From: Viola odorata
Lineage: Eukaryota > Streptophyta > Magnoliopsida > Malpighiales > Violaceae
Assembly: GCA_963691705.1 (NCBI GenBank)
Contig: OY829539.1
Span: 57,634,327 to 57,698,326 of the forward strand
DNA length: 64,000 nucleotides
Direction of reading: 5' to 3'
Numbering within the stretch: the first letter of the stretch is position 1; every line of letters begins with the position of its first letter. A model generated the notes under the pieces. It was not told the DNA's origin and did no database searches. It saw nothing but the letters and a program-made list of their open reading frames with translations. The position numbers and the translations under genes are program-made. Shown here one piece after another: positions 21,581 to 33,617 of this stretch.

Positions 21581-23106
21581 GGTCCTATTGGAGGTAATCA
21601 GTTATAACAGCCTTTTGGTTTCTTCTTCCTTCACCCCAAAAGAAGTAAATCGATTTATGCTATGTTTGTAGGTACGTATTGTGCCCGGTTTTGATTTCTT
21701 CTGCAGCTTGAAGCAATTAATCCGATTATATTCATGGTTGTTCGACATACTGAGTTATTGCATTTCAACAAGCTTCTTCGAAAGTTTTATAAGTAAGTCG
21801 ATTTCTGCTATGTTCGTGTTTCACTGTGTTTCATTTTTTTTCTTACCTTCCCTTCCTCCTTTTTGATCATATATAGATTGAACGGTGTTGTAAAAATGTG
21901 ATATTACAAAGGTTTTACATTTTGGTCCCCAAGGTCTTGCCTTATATTCAAATGGTTATTTTGAATTTGAATGAGTCAAATTCAGTTTGTATCGATCCTT
22001 AAATATCTGAAACCGGAAATCTTATCCCCTTTAAGTGAAAGATATGACTCTAATAGAAATATCTTTAAAACCACTTTATATCTCCAAGCATATAAATATG
22101 TGTAGTCATCTTCCCAAAGAGACTCCTTAATACACAAAATGTGATCATTTCACTCCTGGATTACTATTAATTTTGTTCTTGTTGTTTTGGTACCTAATTA
22201 CGAGTTAGAAGAGTTCGTTATATCCTAGGGGAATAAATTTCTTTATGACAACGTTTCATTGCGCCTCAATTTTTCACTATTTTTTTGCGCAGATTTTTCC
22301 AACAAATGAGAGCTTCTTCTAATGAGAGCATGTTCTTTCATCTTTTTGTACTTTGTATACCAGCTGCACCCCGTAGTTAGTTGTAAATGAAAAAAGAAAT
22401 CAGTCGCAACATTTATTTCCGGAGCAATCTTATTGTCACATTCGGCATATAGGAGAGTGAAGCTACGCAATATAGCCATTTGAATATCTTTAGCGAGCGC
22501 TCGTAGAGCTCCGTTCGCAGCGTCTACACTGGATTACCATCCTGAAATAGCCCACAACTAAGGCACTGCGCGAGGTATTATAGAGGAAAACACACATGTA
22601 TTGACATAACTTGACTGTATTCTCACATTTTAAAATAGGCCATAGACACAAGACTATTCAAATAGACTTTGTAATACTATTCACCTAGACTCATGTTACT
22701 TATGTTATGGATGACGATGACAATTTGCCCCGATCTGTCCTATACCCGAGTCAATCCGGCTCTACGGGGTGGGGATTTACCCAATTTGAGGAGGACTTTT
22801 TAGGGACATGGATTCCCCGTCGCATTCTGACCAAGGCATCAGGCGAGGACAGGGCATTCCGCCCCACCCGTATGCATGTAATTACAAAAATGCCACAATA
22901 ATAATAATAATAATAACTAAGTTTGAGTTTGTAATTACGCTTTGAATTCACAAATCTATTTGTTTTGTTTTAGTGATAATATGGGAAAAAAATATTGACT
23001 TGATAGTTGTATAATAATTTTATGTTCTTTTTTTGAATTATTTCTCATATTTATGCTATATACTGTTATTTAAACAAAAATAAAAAATATTTTGAGTTTA
23101 ATAATA
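21581..23106 (+). other. BCCIP 3' region and intergenic spacer
   Basis: The first few hundred bases are probably BCCIP 3' UTR. The rest is AT-rich. A more GC-rich patch at about 22700-22890 (CCCCG, GGGGTGGGGATT, GGGCATTCCGCCCC) looks like the remains of a transposon end. Its 64-codon frame is not convincing as a gene. An ATA microsatellite lies at about 22898-22916. Confidence 0.4.
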
Positions 23107-23589
23107 CTCCTTTCGGTCTCAAATGAATGTCGTTTGAGAGCCTATTCCTTGATCCAAATTACATGTCGTCCTAGCTTTCCCAATGCAGTCGTCTCCTTCC
23201 TTTTATGATTTTATCTTCTAACAACCACCAAACTGCTGAGAACTCCTGTTTTGTCATGGCAAGATTTTTGGCGAACAATATCAAACCTTCCACTCTCTTA
23301 AAATTGAGAAGGAGGGATTAATTAATTTTGTGCCGAATCATTTTTTTATTTAATATTGGACGATTAGTTTCTAATTTTAGATATTAATGTGTATGATGGG
23401 TTTCGGTAATTGAAAACCCAAATTTTATATTCGTTTCGGCTCAAAATTTGAATGAAATTTACAAGAAAAAGTCGGCTCCTAAACAATAATAAATATGATG
23501 AGAAATTAGAAACATGTTATGATGAGAAGTTAGGAGCATTAAACCCTATGGCCGACTCTCAAAGGATATTCATTTGAAACTGAAGGGAG
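23107..23589. mobile_element. Stowaway-type MITE, 483 bp
   Basis: The left end CTCCTTTCGGTCTCAAATGA and inverted right end CTCCCTTCAGTTTCAAATGA are flanked by TA (23105-23106, 23590-23591). The next bases also match (TGTCGTTTGAGAG against TATCCTTTGAGAG). The interior is AT-rich without a gene. It lies about 260 bp upstream of the TWINKY-like start codon. Confidence 0.88.
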
Positions 23590-23612
23590 TATATATATAT
23601 ATATATATATAT
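23590..23612. repeat. (TA)n microsatellite
   Basis: A run of about eleven TA units directly abuts the right end of the MITE, so it may have expanded from the TA target duplication. Confidence 0.85.
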
Positions 23613-23849
23613 TCAAACCAAATTATGAATACCTACCTTTTTTATGTGATCTTTTTTTTGTCTATGAGCTTATTACATACGGCCTTATGGCCCAAAGAAC
23701 AGGCCTTTGCCACTCCTCGCCCACTATAACATTTGAATTTTGTTCGACTCCAAACCAACACCAAAATATCTATCTATTTGGATAAAACTTGACACTTGAG
23801 AAATCCTTTTGGATTGAGGAAATTCCATAAGCAGAAGAAGCAAAAGGCA

Positions 23850-26800
23850 ATGCCAGTTGCTGCAATTCTCAGTAATCACTTCCGGTACTTATGTCACAAA
23901 CATCTCATTGCAATACCACACCCTAACAAGACCTGCTCAATAACAACCACATTATCCTTACCACCCAGAACATTATGCCATGTTTGGTCCTGCTACTCCA
24001 CCGCCAACTCCAGGCTTCTGTCACCACCATTCTCAGGTGCTAATACTATACCTTCACTTTACTTTACTTTTCTCTTTGGGTGAAAAGATTGGAACTTTGA
24101 CAAGTTTGTATTCTGTTTTTGCTTGTTAAAGCAAACCAAAAGGGGATAGGGATGGAGGCCGTTGGTACTGATAAATTATGGGTCTTGAAGCAAAAACTGG
24201 AACTTGCTGGGATTAATTCTGCCGATTCTTGCATACCTGGGCAGTACAGTCACTTGCTTTGTCCTAAGGTAAGCTTACAAGAGAAAAAGAAAAGGAAAAT
24301 TCTGTTATTATACCATGCTCTCAAATAATCTTTTTTCAATGTTCTTCATAGTTCTTATTACCTTTCACAGAATGAAACTTTGTTTTGGTCTCATCAAAAT
24401 GATTGAGTTATACCCTTTTGTTATTATTACCATATTCGTTTGGTGTGGACCGTTTTTTCTGTTAGTTGGAATTGTATTATAGTAGATATACATTTTTTGT
24501 GTTTATAGATAAGGAAAAGGAAATGGTTTGCATAAAAATTCAACCAGTACATCTTTCAAGCAGGTGTGGCATTTGATGGAGCTTGCTACATACATGTCCT
24601 GTCATTTCCATTCCATCTTAAAACATTTCTTTTTATTGACTTGATTGTGTGAATTTGGAATCAAATTGACTTTCAGTTAAATTACTGCATACAAATACTC
24701 TTTGGAATTTTTCTTATATGTACATGGTATTTAAACCGTTCCCTAAATATACGACAGTTCAAGAATAAAAGATCTGCCATAGAGATTGTATAATGTGCTC
24801 CTAAGATTACCTGGTGATATTGGATATTCATATAATATGATTTGTTTTTTCTGGTAAAAGTGGAACCACTCTTTTGGTTGTTAGTGTGAAGGTGGCAAGT
24901 CCATGGAGAGGAGTTTATCCCTTCATATCATTCATTCTGTGTAAGTTTCTGGTACCACATTCTGCTTACACCTGTAAATTAATACATTTCTTACTATATT
25001 AAATGATTTGCAACTGGGTGGTGCAGTGATTTTGCAATGTGGAGATGTTACCGTACAGCTTGTGGATGGGCAGGCCAGGTGATGCCAGGTGTAAATTTGT
25101 TATGTTTCTTACTCAGATCATAGCAAATATTTTATAATACAGTTAACCGCAAGCGATTAAGAAACTTTTGTTATAGGCCTTTGCAGATAGCAGGATGACA
25201 ATTGAGGGGGTGAACAAAACTTTGGAAGTTAATTCCTCTTGGGACAGGGAAGTGAAAGCCGAGGGAATAGCTTTAGAACCTCTGAGTGAGAAGGTATTAT
25301 CAATTCTACATTTTGTTTAGCGAGTAAAGTCGTTTTTGAACATATATATGTTTTATATCTTTGGATATGCTTCTCAGTGGTCTGCATGAAAGGTAGCAAC
25401 CAGTATCGTATGCTGAAATGTTCAAACGAATATGGTTTCCGCATTAGCAATGACACTATATAATTATTCATAGCATAAGCCTTGCCAAAACTAAGTCACA
25501 GATGGTTGGAACTACTAGTACTCACCTTGTTTATGTTGTCTAAGTTCTTGATAAATTGACTGCTCATATACTATTACTGTGATATTTCTTGTACAGCTGA
25601 TTGCATATTTTGGTGAGAGGATGATACATGAGGAAACCTTGAAGAGAAATGGTGTTCAGCAGATGTTTGGTGATCAGGTCTTTTAAGTGTATCAATTATG
25701 GAATTTTATGTTGTTTCTGTTCTTAATGATTTTGTGGTATTTTGCTGGTTGTATGCATTGTGTGGTAGGAGATGAAAACTGCTTTGAGGAATATTTATGG
25801 TTAGCACCAAGTGGGAGTATCATTGAGTTAGATTAACCTGCTTTATCTTTTATTTTGACGTAGTGAATGTTTGATATAGCTTTGACCACCACGCCATTAG
25901 TTTAGCTCACTGGTAACAAGTAATTCATTTTTTTCAATCACTGACAGAACTGAAAAGCTAATACTACTCAGCCACCCTAATTCTAAAGTACTTCACTACT
26001 TTGAATTCCCATGTTCCTGCCAAGTTTGCATATCTTACCTAGATCCTTTGATGCATTTTTAGGCTGAAGAAAGACTTAAACTAGAGGCTGCTTCTGTATG
26101 GTTTACATTTACGAGTTAATGAGTTATGCTCAGCTAAATGATTTATATATTTAAAGCTAAGGATCTGATCTGTCCTACCTACTACTGCTTGTAGGATATT
26201 ATTGCTTTTACTTACAGACAAAACAGCGTACGAGTTGGCTGCAAGTACAGAACAATAGAGAAAAGGTTTTGGCAGGTAAATCATTTACTCTTTTTTTTTT
26301 TAAGGCATGAAAAGGCAACAATATTTTCACATTTTTTACACTTGGTTAAAATTTTACATGAGAAGAACAGGAAAATGCAAGTAGACATGACCACAAAAAT
26401 TGAACACAGATTTTGTGCTTTACGATCAACCTAAGTAGATCATATGCAAATTGGAGTACCGTGTGAGTCATAGAAACTTAATCTTCTATATACATATTTT
26501 AGCAATATGATTCTGGTTTGATTTCAGTCCACAAAATTCCTGGTGCAGTTAGTTTCTCACTTTCTCTGGACCTTATATAATGTTGGATTAATTGATTCGG
26601 TCTTAACTGATAAGAATTGAGGTGTTACTTTGATTTTTCTTGACAAAACTGTTATGGTTGCATCCGGGAGATTATTGCTCAAGTTCCACTTTGTTTTGAT
26701 GAATAGGCAATCTAACTTTTCTTGGAGTTGTCAGATGTCCCTTCTCTCTTTTCTACCTTTATTCTTAGATTCATTCCAGTAATCCTTGTTAAAGCTGGTT

Positions 26801-29023
26801 GCCCCTTGAAAGCAAGGCTCTTAGTTTGTTTTGGAACCTAGAATTGTGGTTATTGTTCATCAAAGATAAAAGAAGAAGAAAACAAAGAATCACGGTTGCT
26901 ACCGTGAGGACAGGGTAATGCATTTGGTACCTTAGTATGTTTGTGAATGAAAAGTTTAACTTTGTTAGTTATTCTGGTTTCATTTGACACAAAGCAATAA
27001 GATGACTTCAAATTTGCAATATGCGCATCATACTTATAGAAATTGTGGGAAAGGGCGTTTCCATTGAGCAGTTTTTCAAAATAGTTTTTTCCTGAACTTT
27101 TGACAGTATAGTTTGATCCAAAATAAGATTAATATAACTTAATGTCCTTTTCTGCTTCAAAAACCTCGTTTCTCTAGTGTGCAATGAACCACAGATGTAT
27201 TCTAATTTCTGTCAGATACCATTCTTTTTTACAGGAGACAGGCACAGAAAAATGGTTGTATGGGCTTGATGACATCAATGGAGCCACTGAAATCATTATT
27301 GTAGATGCTGCAACCTTATTCACATTAGTCTAACCATTTATATAACTTTCCCTCTCTTTTCCCCCTCTCTGATTGTTACACCTCCAAAGGTTGAAGGGGA
27401 AATGGATAAGCTTTCAGTTGAGGAGGCTGGCTTCCGCAATTGCGTAAGTGTTCCCAGTGGTGCACCACAGATTGTTTCTGCTAAAGACTTGCCACCATCA
27501 GAAAAGGTTAGAATTGGGACTGTAAAAAAATTTGGAGCATGAATTTACTGCTCATCTAAGTATGCTGCTTTTCATTTTTATATATGAAAAACTCTCCTTC
27601 ATAACTTAATGGAATGTGCAATTTGACTACATGGCTTAAAAATGCTGCAATGGATGCATCAAAAACCGCCTCTTATGTTCAAATACTAGTGACATGAAAA
27701 CTGCAACTACTTCCGGATGTGTAATCTTCTTTTTCTATGTTGGAATTTTCATGTGGAACTAGGATAGAGCATTTCAATATCTATGGAATTGCAAAGAGTA
27801 CTTGGAGAATGTAAGTGCCTCTCAGATAAAACTTGATTGGGAACCTATAAAGAATTTCAACATTATTCCCATCTTTCTTTTAACTTTTTACAAACAAAAC
27901 TTCCAGGTTTCTCGCATTATTCTGGCAACTGATGGTGATGCGTCTGGACAAGCATTGGCTGAAGAACTAGCACGCAGACTGGGAAGAGAAAGGTAACAAT
28001 CATGTCATCATCAATAGATCTTATAGTTCTTCTTGAAAACTTGGAGGATGAACATGAAACTGGTTTAGAGGCCATAGTGTTTCCTAAACTTCAAAATGGT
28101 TTGCATAAAGGTCTCTTTTGATTATTGAACCTGTTCACTTTTTGATTTGTCTCACTTTTTGATTGTCCAGATGTTGGATTGTTCGTTGGCCAAAGAATGA
28201 CAACTCTTGTTACTTCAAAGATGCAAATGAGGTATTTTTTTTCCTTTTCTCAACTATTTTATCTTTTTAAAGCCCTCAAGGGTTCCGCGTATATAGCTTT
28301 CAAAAGAAGGGGGATAAAACAGTTCCCCACTACTATTAGGGATGGCCAATCAGTATTACATTTTCCACCTTCTTTTTCTTAGAGGCCTGATTTTCCACCT
28401 TTTGTTTCTGTCATGATTTTGATGTGAGGTACTGTGATATAATTGCAATTGGTATTAAAGAGAAGTTTGTAGATGACCATTTGGACTTTTGGATGCTCCA
28501 AAGATGTTTCCTGAGACCACGATTCAAATGATTTGAAGTAAGATTCAAATTGTAATGCAGACAAAAACAACAAAGGATAATGTTTGCCTCTAGAGTTAGC
28601 TTATATCCATGTTCTCAGGAAAACAAATAACTTGGATGATCTCATATGAGAGTTTCTACCTGTCAAGTTTACGTTTGTAGGTGTTAAATGAAACAATCTT
28701 AGGTAGAAAAATTCGGACTATAATCCTGAAACATAATCTTAGGTAGAATAATTTGAACCGTAATCTCAAGTAACAAGAAGGACCGATTATGTTATGTTCA
28801 AAATTAAAAGAGGAGGACCAATTACATTTGTAGGTGTTTGATACTGCAGCCTGTTGCATTGTGTACTTTTGCGATAAACGGTAATGCTAACGGAACGCTG
28901 ATAAGTGTCTCCTTCTTTGATTTATGGTCACAGGTTCTAAGGTTTCTAGGACCAGCTGCTTTGAGGGAAGTGATTGAAACCGCGCAGGTATATCAGCAAG
29001 AAGTTTTGAATCAAGCTGTATGA
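23850..29023 (+). CDS. TWINKY: TWINKY-like organellar primase (TOPRIM only)
   Basis: Thirteen exons: 23850-24036, 24132-24268, 24885-24940, 25027-25078, 25177-25293, 25597-25677, 26195-26275, 27235-27300, 27390-27506, 27763-27810, 27907-27992, 28171-28231 and 28934-29023. The frame closes at 392 aa. Residues 1-60 look like an organelle transit peptide. A zinc-ribbon region follows with Cys pairs at about 106/109 and 134/139 (CPKCEGG; WRCYRTACGW). The TOPRIM primase fold has EGEMDKL (E261) and TDGDASGQA (D323, D325). The protein stops soon after ANEVLRFLGP and has no helicase domain. It corresponds to the primase half of the TWINKLE gene downstream, with the same exon borders and phases. It probably makes RNA primers in mitochondria or plastids. 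Confidence 0.85.
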
Positions 29024-29510
29024 GGTACACAGTAACTGAATATATCCACTAGCCAGATAGAACACGAAGACTTCTTCATGTCTTCTGTAGAATTGATAAA
29101 CCTGTAAAGCTTCATTGCACTATTTTTCGAACGCGTCAGAGTCATGGATTCATAGAGGATGAAGAAAGTAGTTAAGGCTGGCCTTGCTGCTGCATGTCAA
29201 GTGTTGATGTAGCAATGGGTTGCAAAATTGCTATGTGCCAACACAAAGTTGACATACTAAATCAAGATTAAGTGGTGCTTTCATTACATTATGTTGTAAC
29301 TCTAACTAAACAGGGCTGCTTATTTGAGTCTAATATCAGTTTTATGTATGTCATGATTCGAACCCGTTAATCCATTTGTTTTACTAGAAACATAAATATT
29401 GGATGTAAGATTACAAAAACTGAAAAATAATGAGATTTCAGAAATAAAAGCGAAAGAAAAGACACGTCTGAGAGGTTTTTAGTAGGAGAGGAAGTCTTTT
29501 TTTTTTAACT
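29024..29510 (+). other. 3' region of the TWINKY-like gene
   Basis: Contains the likely 3' UTR and AT-rich spacer. No further open frame is convincing. Confidence 0.4.
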
Positions 29511-29952
29511 ACATTAAAAAAAAAACCTATAGTTAAATAGTTTATAAAATGTTTCACTTAACCCCTCTGATCTAAAAGCTTTCAATATGAGCCTTATAGT
29601 TCTCTAAAAGTGCAATTTTAACTTTTTTAATGGTTAAAAAAATTAAAATAAATGGTAAAAAAATTTTAAAAATTATGCAAATTTATGAGAAATTTAACAA
29701 ATATGGAAGAGTTCACTCCTATAAAAAAATTGGAAAAAAAATGAGAATTTTTTTAAAAAGAAATAAATTAAAAAATAAAATTTGTGGTTTTTTTTCCAAT
29801 TTTTTTATAGTATTAAATTTTAACATATTAGTTATATTTTTTATTCAAATTTCATATTTTTTTTTTGCACTTTATTACTATTTATTTTGTATTGCACGTT
29901 TTTAAACTAGGTTAAATAAAATGTTTTATAAATTCTAGGGTTTTTTTTTATG
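29511..29952. mobile_element. AT-rich MITE-like inverted repeat
   Basis: The left arm starts ACATTAAAAAAAAAACCTAT and the inverted right arm starts ACATAAAAAAAAACCCTAGA. Both continue into TTTATAAAA and TTAACC, giving arms of about 45-50 bp. A second inverted pair (TATAAAAAAATTGG at about 29720; CCAATTTTTTTATA at about 29798) is nested inside. I cannot define a target duplication, so the superfamily is unknown. Confidence 0.55.
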
Positions 29953-30107
29953 TAATTTACTCTCTTTTTTTAAGTTAAAAAAGAAGAGGAATTGTGGATA
30001 AATAAAACCGAATAATTATTGTTCAAAATTGCTAAGCTTACGCGCCCAAACCAAAACAGAAAGCAAGAAGGCTCTGTTTCTTGAATCTTGATTACTGTTA
30101 TTTACTC

Positions 30108-30115
30108 TATATATA
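30108..30115 (+). promoter_or_regulatory. TATA box of the orphan gene
   Basis: TATATATA in CTCTATATATACC context, 193 bp before the ATG at 30309. A CT-rich leader lies between them. Spacing and context fit a plant core promoter. Confidence 0.55.
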
Positions 30116-30308
30116 CCAGTTAACACATTCCAAAATCTCTGTTCTTCTCACAATCAGTAGTGAACATTTTACTAATACCAACAGAGTCTCTTCTTCTTCT
30201 TCTTTTCCTTCTTGAGTTTTTCATACCAACAGAGTCAGATTCTATTGTTTGCTTTCTTGATTCATAGACTGACATAAAAGAAGAATCTGTAATCTTTAGT
30301 TTGCGATA

Positions 30309-30845
30309 ATGTCAGATAAGAAAGATAAGGGTTGGAGTGCTGACAGGCGCAAAGAGTGTGGAAGATTTAGGTCCAATATTGGTCTATCTTTTGGACTGAG
30401 AGGCCGCCAGAACTGGACTTGTGACATGTGCAAACAGAAGAAGAAGAGGAAGAAGGTATCAGAATCGGATGATCGTGGTGGTGCTGGTCATCCTCGTAAA
30501 AAAAGAAAGACGCCAATCAAGTTGGTTTTTGACAAGTTCCCGGGTGGTGGGTGGGCCACGAGAAAACCCAGGGGATCAAACTATCAAGAAGTTGAGCAAG
30601 AAGAACCAATTTTTTCTCCAGTTTCATCAACAGAAGAAGAAGAAGATGAGCAAGAAGAACCAAAGTTTTCTCCAGTTTCATCAACAGGACAAGACTCTTG
30701 GTGGGGCACGCGCAATTGCTGGGGATCAAACTATCAAATTAATGCTGGTGAGGAGAATGAGCAAGAAGAACCAAAATTTTCTCCACTTTCATCAACGGAA
30801 CAAGACTCTGACTCTGTATCTTCTTCTTATTCTGCTGCTCATTAA
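30309..30845 (+). CDS. Orphan protein with QEEP-FSP-SST repeats
   Basis: An ATG-initiated 178-codon frame downstream of a good TATA box. The N-terminal 60 residues are basic, with Cys in CGRF and WTCDMC and a KKKRKK nuclear-localisation-like run. The rest is acidic and repetitive: EQEEP.FSPVSSTE occurs three times, and a W-R/N-GSNYQ block occurs twice. I recognise no family. After the TAA the same frame stays open for another 56 codons to TAG at about 31013. That stretch repeats the C-terminal module (EQDS...SSCFAAAAH...APP), so an older protein may have been longer. It is probably lineage-specific; whether it is still functional is open. Confidence 0.5.
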   Translation: MSDKKDKGWSADRRKECGRFRSNIGLSFGLRGRQNWTCDMCKQKKKRKKVSESDDRGGAGHPRKKRKTPIKLVFDKFPGGGWATRKPRGSNYQEVEQEEPIFSPVSSTEEEEDEQEEPKFSPVSSTGQDSWWGTRNCWGSNYQINAGEENEQEEPKFSPLSSTEQDSDSVSSSYSAAH

Positions 30846-31015
30846 CTTGGTTTGATTGCGCCACCGCTACATGTAACTGGCCTCATGAAGAAAACAGAAC
30901 AAGAATCACATTCTTCAGTTTCAAGAACAGAACAAGACTCTGCATCTGCATCTTCTTGTTTCGCCGCTGCTGCTCATCGATTCAATTTCAATGCGCCACC
31001 ACCACCAGGGAGGTA

Positions 31016-33617
31016 GGGAGGGAGTAATTGATTGGTACTGATGCCAATATTTTAGTTGTGTTGTCCTTATTTCTCATTTAGCTGTGATAACTTTTTACTA
31101 TACATTGTATTTCCTTTGGATCAAGAACAAGTAAGATCATAAGATTTTGTAGCTAGTGAGTTGTTTGTTTGTAAAGAGCAACTAGGAGCATGTAAAGATG
31201 TAGTAGGTTCATTGCCATTAATTGTTGCAGAGATAAAACAATTCTTCTTCTTTCTTCTAACTTTCCTCATCAGTCCTTCCTTTTCTTTTCTTTTCATTTG
31301 CATCCTTCGTTCTTCCAATGCAAGATAATTACATTCTGTATCAAAAAATGATGGACTTGTTGAAATAATTCTATGGTGAGGGTCTTCATTACTTGAGACC
31401 TCCTTCACATTGTTGAATTCATAGGGACTAGGGAGAGATGCATGTGCATGTATGATGTCGAGGACTTTGATGGTAATAAGCCGCTTACAATTTTTGAATG
31501 AGAAAAAAAAAGTTGACGTGTGATATGTGACAATTGACATGATCATACATCTTTTTAAGAAAATAAATTATACAATTTTATTAAATTAAAAGGAATTTCA
31601 AGTGACACATGAAATAAATACAATTTTTATGTATATTATTAATACAAAATTGAAGGGTAGACCTGTTTAATAGACGGATCGTTAATTGGGTCTGTTCGGG
31701 CCTTCATTAAAGAGTTTGGGTCTGAGCCTAAATTTTAAGCCTCTCGTCCGTTAAAGTTAGAAGGCCATGCATAGGCTTTGAAATTTTAGGTTCGCGATCC
31801 GTCTAAGTCTATTCGCAACACATATTTATATATTTAAATAAATATATGTTTGATTAGTATTATACAAATGACTCGGTTAATTAAAAACGTCGTCGATTTT
31901 GTTAAATTAATAAATTCGTTAAACCCGTAGGTAGCCTATTAAGCTAAAAGAGTCAGACTTAGGTTATAAAAAATTGGCTCATGTAAAGTCCGTCCAGCCC
32001 GACCCATATCAATTTTACGAAATTATAGGTCCGGCCTATCCAGTAAGAAAATCTAGAATACCTAACAAATTCAACTAAACACTAGTTACCGCGCATTAAC
32101 ATCTTATAAAAATACATAAAACTTAAGAAATGCATTAACAATTAAGCCCCCATATGAAGGGGTTAAATACTAGTGAATTCTGCTTAGCTAAATTTATAGG
32201 TAGGAGACCGGTGTTGATAGTTAGTTTTTTTTTTAAAAATAGTGTAACTTTATTTTTTGTCTGAAAAGAGTAAGTTCATAGTATGTTTAACTTAGTTATA
32301 TATATATATATACTTAATTAGCATATAAAAATTATATGATTTAAAATACATACCTCTAAGTTTTATGATTACATGCAAAAATTAATACACGTTTTCTTTC
32401 ATAATATATCTTATTTAAAGTTTTGGAAAGCTCAATTCAAAGATTAATTTACTTTCTTTTACAAATTAAAGTAAGTAAAATTATTTTTACTTCAATATAT
32501 TTATAGAATAAATTAATATAATAGGTTTCTCCACGCATTGTGCATGTACAAATTTAGTTTAATTACCTCATGCCGTTACGAAATGTTGATCTGTCACGTT
32601 TTCTGTTAAAAAAAAGTCACCACATTAGCACAAATTCATCACGTGAGCGATAAAGATTTTGCCACATCAACTCAATTTCACTAAATATAATTAAAAATTA
32701 AAAACCAAAAACAAAATTCTTTTTTCCAAAAAACCAAATCTCCATCTCCATCTCCCATTCGATTTTTCCATTTTCCCTAAATCCATAAATAGTATAACAT
32801 CACATTAATTAATTTTAAAACCGTAAGAACATACATGTTTTGATTTTCCAGAAATAAAAAATAGTAACAAATCTCAAGCACAGGCGCAAGCTTCATCATC
32901 TCCGACCACCAGCAGTATTGCCGCAACGGGTCCTCATCCTTTACCGTGCAAACAGGCCATCTCTGGCGCCTCTCCTCCAGATCTGACCACCGCCACGTCC
33001 TCTGTCCAACGGTCCTCACCATAGGTCACTCAATGTGTATGTATAACAATTATGAGATTAATAGACTCTATTATCCCAATCATTTACCCAAATATCTTAG
33101 TGATCCCCTAATATTTTTTAAAATTATTTTGGTCATAAATGTTATGTCCGTTTATTCATTTTGAATATTTTAATAATCCTCACATGTAAAAAATTATTTT
33201 ATCAAATTAAATTTTGGAAACATCACAATCTATCATAATAACTAAAAATAGTGCGGCGAACACAACAATAACACTCAACATCAACTCAAACCCTAATCAA
33301 AGTAGTAAACAAAATAAATAAAGGTTAGTTTATTGGTATTATTGAGAAATTTGGTTAAATTTTTTATGACCTAAAGCTACAATAACCAAATGAACACTAG
33401 AAAATTCATTTCCAGTTTATGAAGCCACAATCCCTACCTTTTTTCTCTAAGCAACCAACACCATTTTCAAGAAAAATCGAAAAGAACAAACAAATTCAAG
33501 AAAAAATTGAATTTTCAGGCTTTAAAGCCTTAAACCCTTGAAAACCCTTCTACTTTCCCTCGTCTCTTTTCTCATCTTTTTGAAGCAGCGAAAAACCAGA
33601 AAGATAACGAAAGAAAG
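31016..33617. other. Intergenic region upstream of TWINKLE
   Basis: Mostly AT-rich. A minus-strand ATG frame of 141 codons (31546-31121) with a Lys/Arg-rich middle is possible but resembles nothing I know. About 31650-32050 has GGGTCT/GACCCA-type motifs in opposite orientations like the ends of degraded hAT MITEs. The last 150 bases before 33618 are CT-rich and probably hold the TWINKLE 5' UTR. Confidence 0.35.

Noticed and set aside
22707..22901. 64-codon ATG frame starting MDDDD
   Set aside because: No family resemblance and no splice or promoter context; the local GC-rich motifs look like a degraded transposon end.
26195..26275. Suspected frameshift in TWINKY exon 7
   Set aside because: Recounting the A-run (four A) gives an 81-nt exon in frame that matches the TWINKLE exon.
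29630..29905. 91-codon Lys/Ile/Phe-rich frame
   Set aside because: It is AT-rich MITE sequence; the composition alone explains the open frame.
31121..31546. 141-codon minus-strand frame as a firm gene
   Set aside because: It has an ATG but no recognisable domain, promoter or splice evidence; it is mentioned only as a possibility.
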